Notes: generated by a model not told the origin, from the sequence alone. Numbered from the stretch's first letter, positions 15,252 through 23,401 are shown. The stretch is 42,823 nt of DNA from Candidatus Omnitrophota bacterium (GCA_023247155.1 JAHFGZ010000001.1:20540-63362), one strand, 5' to 3'. Numbers and translations are program-made.

Positions 15252-16328
15252 TCACCGGTTCATGATCCGCGTGAGGTCGTCCGGGTCGCTGGAGCGCGCC
15301 AGCGCGTATTCCAGCGTGATGACCCGGTTGGCGTACAGCTCATAGAGCGACTGGTTCATCGTCTTCATGCCCTCTTTCTGCCCCGTCTGGATCACCGAGT
15401 AGAGCTGATGGATCTTTTGCTCGCGGACGAGCGAGCGGACCGCGTGGTTCACCATGAGGAACTCCATCGCCAGCACCCGACCGCGGCCGCCCGCCTTGGG
15501 GATCAGCTGCTGGGAGATGACCCCGAGGAGCTCCAGGGAGAGCTGGACGCGGACCTGGTTCTGCTGGCTCGCCGGAAAGACATCCACGATGCGGTTCACC
15601 GTCTGCATCGCGTCGGAGGTGTGGAGGGTGGCCAGGACGAGGTGGCCCGTCTCCGCGACGATCAGCGCTGTCTCGATGGTCTCGAGATCGCGCATCTCCC
15701 CGATGAGGATGACGTCGGGATCCTGCCGCAGGACGTGCTTCAGCCCCTGGGCGAACGACTGGGTGTCGCTGCCCACCTCCCGCTGGTCCACGATGGACCG
15801 CTTGCTCGTGTGCGTGTACTCGATGGGGTCCTCGATGGTGACGATGTGGAACGATTTGTTCGTATTGAGGTAATCCACCATGGCGGCGAGCGTCGTGGTC
15901 TTCCCTGACCCGGTGGCCCCGGTGACGAGGACCAGCCCCTGGGGCTTCTCGCACAGCTCGGTCATCAGCTTGACCGGCAGGCCCAGCTCCGCGAAGTTCA
16001 TGATCCGAAACGGGAGCATCCGCAGCGCCATGCCCACGTAGCCTTGCTGGACGAAGTAGTTGGCGCGGAACCGCGCCAGCCCCTCCACCGAAAAGGCGAA
16101 GTCCAGCTCCTTCCACCGCTCGAAGCGCTCGATCTTCTCCGGCGCGAGCAGGCTGTAGGCGAGCTCCTTCACCTCGGTGCCGGAGAGCGCTGCGTGGTCC
16201 GTCGCGACCAGGCGGTCGTCCAGGCGCAGGCGCGGCGGACTGTTCGCGCCCAGGTGGAGATCGGTCGCCCCCTGCTCGACCATGGCCCGCAGGAGCTCCT
16301 CCATGGTGGGCTTCACTGACACGGCCAT
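15252..16328 (-). CDS. pilT: Pilus retraction ATPase PilT
   Basis: A 358-residue PilT-family hexameric ATPase that drives pilus disassembly and twitching. It has an N-terminal PAS-like domain (1-110). Walker A GATGSGKT is at 137-144, followed by the Asp box HIVTIEDPIEY, Walker B DPDVILIGEMRD, His box LATLHTSD and the retraction-specific AVRSLVRE motif (the AIRNLIRE equivalent), then the C-terminal GMKTMNQSL. It lacks the zinc-binding insert of PilB. The start ATG overlaps the stop of the RHH gene (ATGA); longer extensions run inside that gene. Confidence 0.95.
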   Translation of the reverse strand: MAVSVKPTMEELLRAMVEQGATDLHLGANSPPRLRLDDRLVATDHAALSGTEVKELAYSLLAPEKIERFERWKELDFAFSVEGLARFRANYFVQQGYVGMALRMLPFRIMNFAELGLPVKLMTELCEKPQGLVLVTGATGSGKTTTLAAMVDYLNTNKSFHIVTIEDPIEYTHTSKRSIVDQREVGSDTQSFAQGLKHVLRQDPDVILIGEMRDLETIETALIVAETGHLVLATLHTSDAMQTVNRIVDVFPASQQNQVRVQLSLELLGVISQQLIPKAGGRGRVLAMEFLMVNHAVRSLVREQKIHQLYSVIQTGQKEGMKTMNQSLYELYANRVITLEYALARSSDPDDLTRIMNR

Positions 16329-16600
16329 CAGGAGCGCCTCCCCCGCATCTTGTGCATCATGGCATCCACGATCCGCTGCTCGAACTGCCCCGCGGTGCTG
16401 ACCCCCTCGCCGGTCAGGTTGAGCCGCTTCAGCGCATTGACCATGGCGGCGAGGATCTGGGTCCTGGAGAGCTTCACCCCTGAGGAGAACTGGGCGTCCT
16501 TGCCCAGCTGATCGAGGTAATCCACCTGCTCGCGGTTGAGCGAGGCGATGACGCGATGGGCGTGACGGTGATTGCCGGTGTCTCGTGGCGATTGTCGCAT
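16328..16600 (-). CDS. Small ribbon-helix-helix-like protein heading the pilT operon
   Basis: A 90-residue basic protein, not matched to a named gene. A predicted short strand (RVIASLNREQ, about 17-26) is followed by two helices (27-42 and 48-64, SRTQILAAMVNALKRLNL), which is the layout of ribbon-helix-helix DNA-binding proteins. A helical tail ends HKMRGRRS. The start at MRQSPRD is chosen because upstream sequence is a palindromic repeat and terminator; ribosome binding is weak. It is translationally coupled to pilT. A role as an operon autoregulator, possibly at the palindrome 16831-16848, is inference. Confidence 0.65.
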   Translation of the reverse strand: MRQSPRDTGNHRHAHRVIASLNREQVDYLDQLGKDAQFSSGVKLSRTQILAAMVNALKRLNLTGEGVSTAGQFEQRIVDAMMHKMRGRRS

Positions 16601-16617
16601 CGGTGACCGTTTCTGTT

Positions 16618-16660
16618 CCGGTGCCAGGCACTCCGCCTTCGGCGGAGAGCCAGGCACCGA
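16618..16660. repeat. REPIN-like repeat, family B, copy 1
   Basis: Inverted pair CCGGTGCCAGGCAC ... GAGCCAGGCACCG with an internal perfect 7-bp hairpin (CTCCGCC-TTC-GGCGGAG, 16631-16647). The core GTGCCAGGCAC is itself palindromic. It lies in the 5' untranslated region between the riboswitch terminator and the RHH start codon. The same family recurs at 38687-38744. Confidence 0.8.
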
Positions 16661-16695
16661 AAAAAAGACAGACGGCCGGTGAAAAGGCCGTCTGT
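16660..16695 (-). terminator. Intrinsic terminator downstream of the c-di-GMP riboswitch
   Basis: On the minus strand ACAGACGGCC (16695-16686), an 8-nt loop and GGCCGTCTGT (16677-16668) are followed by C and seven T residues. It is 60 nt upstream of the RHH start and starts a few bases after the aptamer, so it is the likely expression platform of the riboswitch. It would also stop read-through from rodA. Confidence 0.88.
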
Positions 16696-16700
16696 TCGAT

Positions 16701-16780
16701 CCCGGTGGCAGCCCAACCATCCCCGCCGTGGGCGGGGACTTGCGGCTTTGCGCCCCCACGTCACCGTGGGTTTGCCCTTT
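16701..16780 (-). ncRNA. Cyclic di-GMP-I (GEMM-I) riboswitch
   Basis: The minus-strand RNA contains the GEMM-I hallmarks in order. GGGCAAACCC (16777-16768) leads into the P2 hairpin CCCACG-GUGA-CGUGGG with a GNRA tetraloop (16770-16755). The conserved GGGCGCAAAGCC follows (16755-16744), then a GC-rich P3 hairpin (UCCCCGCC/GGCGGGGA), and finally GGUUGGGCUGCC, whose UGCC and GGCU close on GGCA and AGCC. The aptamer is known to bind c-di-GMP (GEMM-Ib variants bind cGAMP; the specificity base was not resolved here). It lies between promoter 16807-16836 and terminator 16660-16695, and controls RHH-pilT-MshEN-pilB-pilB-pilC. Confidence 0.87.
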
Positions 16781-16806
16781 TCACGCGGTCAATGTCAAGC
16801 GCACCA

Positions 16807-16836
16807 ACTATACCACATGGCGCGAACCCGCATCAA
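16807..16836 (-). promoter_or_regulatory. Promoter of the pilT-pilC operon
   Basis: The -10 TATAGT (16807-16812) and -35 TTGATG (16831-16836) are 18 bp apart on the minus strand. The start is expected near 16800, about 20 nt before the riboswitch aptamer. Confidence 0.62.
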
Positions 16837-16848
16837 GTCGACTTGATG
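16831..16848. promoter_or_regulatory. 18-bp perfect palindrome over the -35 box
   Basis: CATCAAGTCGACTTGATG is a perfect, spacer-less palindrome covering the -35 hexamer of the pilT operon promoter. On the transcribed strand no T-run follows it, so it is not a terminator for rodA (23 nt upstream). It has the form of an operator for a dimeric regulator. Confidence 0.55.
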
Positions 16849-16870
16849 AAAAAGGACATCGGGACATTTG

Positions 16871-17956
16871 TCACTCGTGCACTTCCCACCGGCGGAGGCT
16901 CTGGAGGAGGCCGAGGGCCATCCAGACGGTGATCATGGAGGATCCACCGTAGCTGATCAGCGGCAGCGGGACCCCCACGACCGGGACCAGCCCCATGACC
17001 ATCCCGATATTCACGAAGACCTGGTACCCGAGCCAGGCGCAGATCCCAGCCAGGAACAGGCGCCCCTGCGGGTCGGAGAGCTCCCGGGCGATATGGAGCG
17101 TGCGCCCCAGCAACATCCCGAACAGCGCCACGACGGCCGCGGAACCCGCGAACCCCCATTCCTCTCCGATGACCGAGAAGATGAAATCGGAGTGGCGCTC
17201 CGGCAGGAAGCTCAACTGGTTCTGGGTGCCCGCGAACCATCCGCGCCCCAGCCATTGGCCGGAGCCGATGGCGATGACGGACTGGATGATGGTATAGCCG
17301 GCCCCTAGCGGATCCGCATGGGGATTGACGAAGACGAGCAGGCGATCCCGCTGGTAGTCATGCAGCAGGTGCCAGCCGATGGGGAGGAGCGCCAGGAGCG
17401 ACGCGGCGATCCCCGTGAAGAGCCGGGGGGACCCACCCGCCATCCAGACCATCCCGACCCAGATCGCGCCGAAGATGGACGCGGAGCCGAGATCCGGCTG
17501 CAGGAAGATCAAGAGCGCCGGCACGGAGGCCATCAGCAGGGAGACCCCCACGGCCCGGAGCGGCAGCGGCCGGGGCTGCCCGGCCAGGTACCGGGCGAGC
17601 AGCGTAATCGTCGTCAGCTTCATGAGCTCCGACGGCTGCAGGCTCAACCCGAAGACCGAGAGCCAGCGGGTCGCGCCGAGGCGCACCGCGCCGGCGCCAA
17701 GGAGCAGCGCGAGCGCGGACACGGTCAGGCCGTAGGCCACCCCTGCGGCGTCCATCCACCGTTGGGGGGAGAGCCTGGCGACGACGAACGACAGGGCCAG
17801 CCCCAGCGCGATCCACGTCGCATGGCGCAGGCCCAGCTGGGGGTTCACGGCCGAGGTCGCGCTGCACATCGCCAGGCCCCCGAGGAAGGCCAGCGATGCC
17901 GCGGCGGCCAGCACGGTCCCATCCCAGGCGCGCGAGGAGCGGAGCGACAGCCTCAT
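16871..17956 (-). CDS. rodA: Peptidoglycan glycosyltransferase RodA (SEDS)
   Basis: A 361-residue polytopic SEDS-family glycosyltransferase that polymerises lipid II for cell elongation with PBP2. About ten hydrophobic segments are visible. Family motifs include GATRWLSVFGLSLQPSELMK split at about 94-113, FLQPDLGSA (151-159), and the catalytic-loop LPERHSDFIFSVIGEE with the conserved Asp at 257. The C-terminal LPLISYGGSS signature is present. The start at MRLSLRSSRAW is 7 nt after the mrdA stop. It is the last gene of the shape operon; the riboswitch-linked terminator lies beyond it. Confidence 0.96.
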   Translation of the reverse strand: MRLSLRSSRAWDGTVLAAAASLAFLGGLAMCSATSAVNPQLGLRHATWIALGLALSFVVARLSPQRWMDAAGVAYGLTVSALALLLGAGAVRLGATRWLSVFGLSLQPSELMKLTTITLLARYLAGQPRPLPLRAVGVSLLMASVPALLIFLQPDLGSASIFGAIWVGMVWMAGGSPRLFTGIAASLLALLPIGWHLLHDYQRDRLLVFVNPHADPLGAGYTIIQSVIAIGSGQWLGRGWFAGTQNQLSFLPERHSDFIFSVIGEEWGFAGSAAVVALFGMLLGRTLHIARELSDPQGRLFLAGICAWLGYQVFVNIGMVMGLVPVVGVPLPLISYGGSSMITVWMALGLLQSLRRWEVHE

Positions 17957-17963
17957 CGCCACG

Positions 17964-19661
17964 CTAGAGCGCCTCCGGCGCCGCCACGTACTCGCAGACG
18001 CTTCTGGCGATCTCCGCCGGGAGGTCTCCGCCGGAGCCGCCGTACTCGGCGAGGACGGCCATCGCCGCGCGCGGATGGTCGACAGGGCAAAACCCCACGA
18101 ACCAGCCGTGGGTCTTGCCGGGGAGATGGGTCTGCGCCGTGCCCGTCTTGCCCGCGACGCTGACGAGGGGGCTGAACGCCCGATGGCCGGTGCCGTTGGG
18201 ATCCTGGACCACCGCCTCCATCCCGGCGCGCACCACCTCAAGCGTCTCCGGGGACCAGGGGATCCGCCGCCGGGACGGCCGACGGGGCAGCGGCCGATGG
18301 TCGATCTCCCGCACCACCCATGGTTCCACCGCCCAGCCGTGGTTGGCGAAGGCCGCCGCCATGACCGCGCCCTGCAACACCGTGACCAGCACCTCCCCCT
18401 GGCCCATCGCCAGCATGGCCACTTCCCCTTCCGTGAGATGTCGATCGGGCAGATGCCCGCGCTGCTCCTCAAGCGGCCATCCCGTCCGCCGGGAGAACCC
18501 GACCGCTTCGAGGGCCGCGCGCAGGCGCTTCAGCCCCAGCCGCCGGCCGACCTGCATGAAGTACACGTTGCAGGACTGCACGAGCGCGTCCCGCAACGTC
18601 ATCGGCCCATGGCCGTCCAGATTCCAGCAATGGAAGACCCGATCGCCGATCGTGAGCGACCCCGGGCACCCCATCGTGGTCGCTGGGGTGATCACGTGCG
18701 CCTCCAAGGCGGCGGACGCGGTGACCAGCTTGAGGATCGAGCCCGGCAGGTACACCCCGACCGTCGCCCGGTTCATCAACGGCGCCCGCGGATCGTCGAG
18801 CAGCGACCGGACGACGCTCGTGTTTGGCCCGATGAACGCTTCCGGAGGGAACGCCGGCACGCTGACCATCGCCAGCACCTCGCCGGTCTCCGGGTCGAGG
18901 ACCACGCACCCGCCCGGCTGCGTCCCGAACGCCTGTTCGATGAGCGACTGGAGCGGCGCGTCGAGGGCCAGGGTGACCTGAGCGCCGGCTTCCGGCGCGC
19001 GCCGCCCGATCACCCGGACCTGCCTGGCGCGATGGTCGACCTCCACCATGAGGCCGCCTGGTCGCCCGCGCAGCTCCTGATCCAGCAACCGTTCGAGGCC
19101 GGTCCGCCCCACGAGGTGCTGCGGGCGGACGCCGTACGGCTTGAGGGCCGGGAGCTCCTCAGCGGTGGGCTGACTCAGGTACCCCAGGAGGTGCGCGGCG
19201 CTCGATCCCCCGGGGTAATGCCGGACCGTTTCCGGCTTCACCAGGAGCCCCGGAAACTTCCACCGCGTCTCCTCGAGGCGAATCGCCACGTCCTTGGGGA
19301 CATACGACACCACGGTGGCCGGCATGAAGGCCAGGCTCCGCTCGCGTCGGTACTCGCGTTTCAGGGCATCGGGCGGCCGGTGGGCGAGGGCGCTGACGTG
19401 CTGGATGACCGCGGGGAAGTCCTCCAGTTCCTGCGGCACGATGGCCACGCGAAAGACGGTCTGGTTGGAGGCCAGGAGGCGCCCGCGTCGATCGACGATG
19501 AGCCCCCGAGGGGCCGGCTCGGGCACGAGCCGCAGGCGGTTCTGTTCGGCGAGCCGGCGGTAGTACGCGCCCCGGACCAGCTGCAGGTGCGCGAGCCGGA
19601 CCACCAGCAGCCCCAGCGCCAGGAAGAGGATGACCTGCAGCCGGACGAACCGAGCCGTCAT
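17964..19661 (-). CDS. mrdA: Penicillin-binding protein 2 (transpeptidase)
   Basis: A 565-residue class B PBP, the cross-linking partner of RodA in the elongasome. It has an N-terminal membrane anchor (8-28), a pedestal/dimerisation region (PRGLIVDRRGRLLASN at 51-66; GRTGLERLLDQELRG at 185-199), and a transpeptidase domain with active-site motif SILK (S308, K311), SCN at 363-365 and KTG at 505-507. The PGSILK form replaces the commoner PGSTFK but keeps the catalytic Ser and Lys. The start overlaps the mreD stop by ATGA. Confidence 0.96.
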   Translation of the reverse strand: MTARFVRLQVILFLALGLLVVRLAHLQLVRGAYYRRLAEQNRLRLVPEPAPRGLIVDRRGRLLASNQTVFRVAIVPQELEDFPAVIQHVSALAHRPPDALKREYRRERSLAFMPATVVSYVPKDVAIRLEETRWKFPGLLVKPETVRHYPGGSSAAHLLGYLSQPTAEELPALKPYGVRPQHLVGRTGLERLLDQELRGRPGGLMVEVDHRARQVRVIGRRAPEAGAQVTLALDAPLQSLIEQAFGTQPGGCVVLDPETGEVLAMVSVPAFPPEAFIGPNTSVVRSLLDDPRAPLMNRATVGVYLPGSILKLVTASAALEAHVITPATTMGCPGSLTIGDRVFHCWNLDGHGPMTLRDALVQSCNVYFMQVGRRLGLKRLRAALEAVGFSRRTGWPLEEQRGHLPDRHLTEGEVAMLAMGQGEVLVTVLQGAVMAAAFANHGWAVEPWVVREIDHRPLPRRPSRRRIPWSPETLEVVRAGMEAVVQDPNGTGHRAFSPLVSVAGKTGTAQTHLPGKTHGWFVGFCPVDHPRAAMAVLAEYGGSGGDLPAEIARSVCEYVAAPEAL

Positions 19662-20083
19662 CGTAGGGCAATCCGGCGGACCAGGGGGAGCGCAGCGCAG
19701 GTCATCGCCACGTGGGCGCTGGCCAGCCCCGCCAGCGGCAGCGACCAGAGATCATGGAGCCAGAGCGAACCGAAGGTCATGAAGGCGGCGGCCCACCCCA
19801 GCAGGACCAGCTGCACCTTGGCATCGGCCGCGTCCCAGCGCCTGCCCAACGCCTGCGCGGTCCATCCGACCGCCAGGTAGCCGACGAGGAGCGGCACATG
19901 GAACCGAACCGCCCAGAGGACAGTCCATAGCCCCGCGATCCCCGAGAGGACCAGCCACCGCCGTGGCGAGCGAACGACCGCCAAGACCAGGCCTACCAGC
20001 GTCAGGTCGGGCACCCACCACGGCCACGGGATCAGCTGGACCATCACGGCGTGAACGAGGAGGCAGCCAAGCAGCAGGGCCAT
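19658..20083 (-). CDS. mreD: Rod shape-determining protein MreD
   Basis: A 141-residue membrane protein with about five hydrophobic segments (3-20, 24-37, 44-60, 66-80, 90-130), placed between mreC and mrdA as in most bacteria. It has low sequence conservation, as is usual for MreD. The start shares one base with the mreC stop (TAATG). Confidence 0.85.
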   Translation of the reverse strand: MALLLGCLLVHAVMVQLIPWPWWVPDLTLVGLVLAVVRSPRRWLVLSGIAGLWTVLWAVRFHVPLLVGYLAVGWTAQALGRRWDAADAKVQLVLLGWAAAFMTFGSLWLHDLWSLPLAGLASAHVAMTCAALPLVRRIALR

Positions 20084-20862
20084 TAGAGTCCGTCCGGTGA
20101 CAGGCAGAGGACTTCTTCCAACCGGCCCAGGCGCGCCGCCGGCGCGACGGAGGCCCAGGACGCCCCGACCTGCTCATCCCGCGTGACCCGGACCACCGTC
20201 CCGAGCGGCACGCCTTTCGGGAACGGGCCCCCGAGGCCAGCCGTCACGATCCGGTCCCCTTCCTGGATATCCGCGTCCGCATCGAGATAGAGCAGCTCAC
20301 AGCGCCCCCGCCCGCGGCCCACGAGCAACCCGGTCTCACGGGAACGCTCCACGAGCCCCGCGACGCGGCTCTCCGGATCCGTCAGGAGCGTCACCAGGGC
20401 GGTCGTGGCGTGCAGTTCGGTCACGCGGCCGACCAGGCCGGACGTGTCCAGGATCACGCTCTCCCGGCTGAGGCCCTGGCGCTGGCCCTGGTCCAACAGG
20501 ACCGTCTGTTGGGTCGGAATGGTGGAGCGGCCGATGACGAGCGCGACGAGGCCCCGGCGGCTGGGCGGGATCGCCTCGAGCAGCCGACCGGTCTGCTGGA
20601 CATGGCGCAGCGCCTCGCGCAGCCGGGCCTCCTCCACCTGCTGCTGCAGCAGCTCGGCCTGGAGGCCGGCGTGCTGGCGAGCCAGGGAGGGCAGCTGGGG
20701 GAGGCCGACGAGCACGGCCACGCCGGTCTTCGCGATGACAAACGGCAACCGGAGGACGGTGAGGGCGCTGTGTCGAAGCGGATCGAGGAAGACCAGCGAC
20801 GCCCCCACGAGGATCACGCTTACGAGCCTCGCGCGGGGCAGGTGGCGAGCAAACAACGACAT
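20083..20862 (-). CDS. mreC: Rod shape-determining protein MreC
   Basis: A 259-residue bitopic scaffold of the elongasome. It has a membrane anchor at about 13-28, a periplasmic coiled coil at about 55-95 (LARQHAGLQAELLQQQ onward), and the double beta-barrel with the typical VIGRSTIPTQQTVLLDQG segment and DGDRIVTAGLGGPFPKGVPLG-like motif (split around 205-225). It lies in mreB-mreC-mreD order. A 69-nt spacer to mreB holds a palindromic repeat. Confidence 0.93.
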   Translation of the reverse strand: MSLFARHLPRARLVSVILVGASLVFLDPLRHSALTVLRLPFVIAKTGVAVLVGLPQLPSLARQHAGLQAELLQQQVEEARLREALRHVQQTGRLLEAIPPSRRGLVALVIGRSTIPTQQTVLLDQGQRQGLSRESVILDTSGLVGRVTELHATTALVTLLTDPESRVAGLVERSRETGLLVGRGRGRCELLYLDADADIQEGDRIVTAGLGGPFPKGVPLGTVVRVTRDEQVGASWASVAPAARLGRLEEVLCLSPDGL

Positions 20863-20885
20863 GTCCTAGCCGCTCGCGCGTCAAC

Positions 20886-20924
20886 GTACCAGGTACTTCG
20901 CAAAGCGGGAAAAGTGCCCGGTAC
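20886..20924. repeat. REPIN-like repeat, family C, copy 1
   Basis: Inverted pair GTACCAGGTAC (20886-20896) and GTGCCCGGTAC (20914-20924) separated by CAAAGCGGG-containing sequence, filling the mreB-mreC spacer. It is closely related to 42434-42500, including the spacer CAAAGCGGGAAAAGT. Confidence 0.85.
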
Positions 20925-20931
20925 TTCTTCG

Positions 20932-22014
20932 CTAGAGCTCGGCCCGGGTCGAGACGGCGATCCGGCTGCGGAGGTACCGGATGTTGTCGAGCCCTTTCCC
21001 CACCCCGATCACCACCGCGGTCATGGGGCTGTCCGCGATGTGGACGGGCAGGCTGGTCTCTTCGGCGAGCAGCCTGTCCAGCCCCCGCAGGAGCGAGCCG
21101 CCGCCCGCGAGCACGATCCCCCGGTCGATGAGGTCGGCGGAGAGCTCCGGCGGGGTCTTTTCCAGCGTCTGGCGGGCCGCGTCCACGATGGCGCGGATCG
21201 GCTCCGAGAGCGCCTCGCGGACCTCTTCCGACGTGATGGTCACGGTCTTGGGCAGGCCGGTCACCATGTCGCGGCCGCGGACCTCCATGGTGAGCTCCTC
21301 GTCCAGGGGGTAGGCCGAGCCGATGCGGATCTTGATCTCCTCGGCGGTCCGCTCGCCGATCATCAGGTTGTAGGCCTTGCGGAGGTGCTCGATGACGGCC
21401 TGGTCCATCTCATCCCCCGCGATCCGGATGGAGCGCGAGACCACGATGCCGTCGAGGGAGATCACCGCCATCTCGGTCGTCCCCCCGCCGATGTCGACGA
21501 TCATGTTCCCGCCCGGCTCATGGATGGGCAGGCCGACCCCGATCGCCGCCGCCTTCGGCTCCTCGACGAGGAAGACCTCGCGGGCGCCGGCGCGCAGCGC
21601 CGAATCCCGCACGGCCCGCTTCTCCACCTCGGTGATGCCGGAGGGGATGGCGATGACGACGAGCGGCTTGTTCAGCTTCCGCGGCTGGACCTTCTTGATG
21701 AAGTAGCGGAGCATCGCCTCGGTGATCTCGAAATCGGCGATGACCCCGTCCTTCATCGGCCGGATGGCGGAGATGTTCCCCGGCGTGCGGCCGATCATCC
21801 GCTTGGCCTCGTTGCCCACCGCCAGCACCTGGGAGGAGCCCCGCTGGATGGCCACCACGGACGGCTCGCACAGCACGGTGCCCCGTCCCTTGACGAACAC
21901 GAGGCTGTTGGCGGTGCCGAGGTCGATGGCGATGTCGTTCGAAAACAGCCCGAGCACGAAATGGGAGGAGGTCTGGACGGCGTCCCTCAGGCGTTGGAGG
22001 AAGGGTGTCGGCAT
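20932..22014 (-). CDS. mreB: Rod shape-determining actin MreB
   Basis: A 360-residue bacterial actin that organises lateral wall synthesis. Phosphate-1 motif DLGTANSLVF is at 31-40, phosphate-2 DIGGGTTEMAVI lies mid-protein, and adenosine motif VLAGGGSLLRGLD is near the C-terminus. The amphipathic N-terminal stretch before residue 27 is somewhat longer than usual (LQRLRDAVQTSSHFVLGLF). No strong ribosome-binding site is seen. It lies 27 nt downstream of aroA. Confidence 0.97.
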   Translation of the reverse strand: MPTPFLQRLRDAVQTSSHFVLGLFSNDIAIDLGTANSLVFVKGRGTVLCEPSVVAIQRGSSQVLAVGNEAKRMIGRTPGNISAIRPMKDGVIADFEITEAMLRYFIKKVQPRKLNKPLVVIAIPSGITEVEKRAVRDSALRAGAREVFLVEEPKAAAIGVGLPIHEPGGNMIVDIGGGTTEMAVISLDGIVVSRSIRIAGDEMDQAVIEHLRKAYNLMIGERTAEEIKIRIGSAYPLDEELTMEVRGRDMVTGLPKTVTITSEEVREALSEPIRAIVDAARQTLEKTPPELSADLIDRGIVLAGGGSLLRGLDRLLAEETSLPVHIADSPMTAVVIGVGKGLDNIRYLRSRIAVSTRAEL

Positions 22015-22041
22015 GCAGGTGCGCCCATCGTAACAAAGAGG

Positions 22042-23373
22042 CTATCCCTTGTCAACCGTTTTCACCGTCGGGGAACCGGCCGCTCGCCGCAGGAAATCGA
22101 AGAATTCCGGAAAGGATTTGGCCACGCACTCGACCCCCCGGACGGTCGTGGCCCCATCGGCGACCAGGCCGGCGACGGCCAGGCTCATCGCGGTGCGGTG
22201 GTCGCCGGCGCTGTCCACCACGGCCCCGCGCAGCCGCCCGCCTTCGAGCTCCACGCCCTCTGCCGCGCCCAGGCGGATGCGCAGGCCGAGGCGCCCTAGG
22301 GCAACGACCATGGAGCGGACGCGATCCGTCTCCTTGACGCGCAGCTCCCCCAGGCCCTGCAGGCGGGTGGTCCCCCGGGCGCAGGCGGCGGCCACCATCA
22401 GGATGGGCAGCTCGTCAATGAGGCCCGGCACATCCGCGGCCTCGAGGACCAGGCCCTGCAGCGGGCCCGCCTCGAGCTCCACCGTTCCCCGGGGCTCCCA
22501 CGACGCCTCGGTCACGGTCCAGCGCACCGCCGCCCCCATGCGCTGGAGGATCTCCAGCAGGCGGATGCGGGTGGGGTTGAGCCCCACGCCCTGAAGCGTC
22601 ATCCGCGACCCGGGCACGCAGGCGGCGGCGACGAGCAGGAACGCCGCGCTGGAGAAATCCCCGGGCAGCACGAGCGGGCCGGGCGATCGCAACGGACTGG
22701 GCTCGACGGTCACCGCGCGCCCCTCCCGGCGCACCCGGGCCCCGTAGTGGCGCAGCATCCGTTCGGTGTGGTCCCGGGTCGCCTGCGGCTCGATCACCGT
22801 CGTCGGGCCGTCCGCCCACACCCCCGCCAGGAGGATCGCGGATTTCACCTGGGCGCTGGCTACGGGCAGCTCATACCGGAGGGCGCGGAGCGGGCGGCGG
22901 CCGTGCACGGTGAGCGGCGGGCGCATCTCCTCGCCCGTCTCGGCCGACGCAGCCGCCTCGATCCGCGCGCCCATCCGGGTGAGCGGCTCAACGATCCGCC
23001 GCATGGGCCGCCGGCTCAAGGACGGACCGGCGGTGAGCCGCGCCGAGAACGGCTGGCCGGCCAGCAGCCCGGCGGCAAGGCGCAGCGTCGTGCCTGACTC
23101 GCCGCAGAAGAGGTCCGGGCCGGGAGCGCGCAACCCCTCCGGTCCCGCGCCGCGGATCCGGGCCGCCTCGGGGGAGGCGGCGACCGACACCCCGAGCTGC
23201 TGCACCAGGTGGAGGGTCCGCTGGCAGTCCTCCGCCGACGGCCAGGGACGGATGTCCGTCTCGCCCTCCGCCGCCGCTGCCAGGAGCACCGCCCGGTGGC
23301 AGATCGCCTTATCGGGAGGAACGGTCAGGGTCCCGCGGAGCGGATGGTGGGCTGGGCTGATAATCGCGTCCAT
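22042..23373 (-). CDS. aroA: 3-phosphoshikimate 1-carboxyvinyltransferase (EPSP synthase)
   Basis: A 443-residue EPSP synthase that joins PEP and shikimate-3-phosphate in the aromatic pathway. Seen are PPDKAICHRAVLL (substrate-binding K22, H26-R27; the usual form is PGDKSISHR), CGESGTTLRL at 90-99 (GNSGT-like), and the later DE and KETDR motifs (ELRVKETDRVRSMV). The start at MDAIISPAHHPLRGTL is right for the family. It begins only 7 nt after an intrinsic terminator and has no Shine-Dalgarno sequence. It heads the mreBCD-mrdA-rodA cluster, an unusual neighbour for aroA. Confidence 0.96.
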   Translation of the reverse strand: MDAIISPAHHPLRGTLTVPPDKAICHRAVLLAAAAEGETDIRPWPSAEDCQRTLHLVQQLGVSVAASPEAARIRGAGPEGLRAPGPDLFCGESGTTLRLAAGLLAGQPFSARLTAGPSLSRRPMRRIVEPLTRMGARIEAAASAETGEEMRPPLTVHGRRPLRALRYELPVASAQVKSAILLAGVWADGPTTVIEPQATRDHTERMLRHYGARVRREGRAVTVEPSPLRSPGPLVLPGDFSSAAFLLVAAACVPGSRMTLQGVGLNPTRIRLLEILQRMGAAVRWTVTEASWEPRGTVELEAGPLQGLVLEAADVPGLIDELPILMVAAACARGTTRLQGLGELRVKETDRVRSMVVALGRLGLRIRLGAAEGVELEGGRLRGAVVDSAGDHRTAMSLAVAGLVADGATTVRGVECVAKSFPEFFDFLRRAAGSPTVKTVDKG

Positions 23374-23379
23374 GGAGAG

Positions 23380-23401
23380 AAAAACCCCCCTCGCGGGGGG
23401 T
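23380..23401 (-). terminator. Intrinsic terminator before aroA
   Basis: Perfect stem ACCCCCC-GCGA-GGGGGGT followed by TTTTC on the minus strand. It ends the transcript of the coiled-coil gene 23466-24290, yet its U-tract stops only 7 nt before the aroA ATG. Confidence 0.88.

Noticed and set aside
16871..18472. Longer rodA start giving 533 residues
   Set aside because: The extra 170 residues are an out-of-frame reading of mrdA; the family start is at 17956.
20410..22299. Long plus-strand open frames opposite rpoD, dnaG, pilB, mreB, secretins and others
   Set aside because: They are antisense shadows produced by high GC and biased third positions; the minus-strand frames carry clear family motifs, the plus frames carry none.
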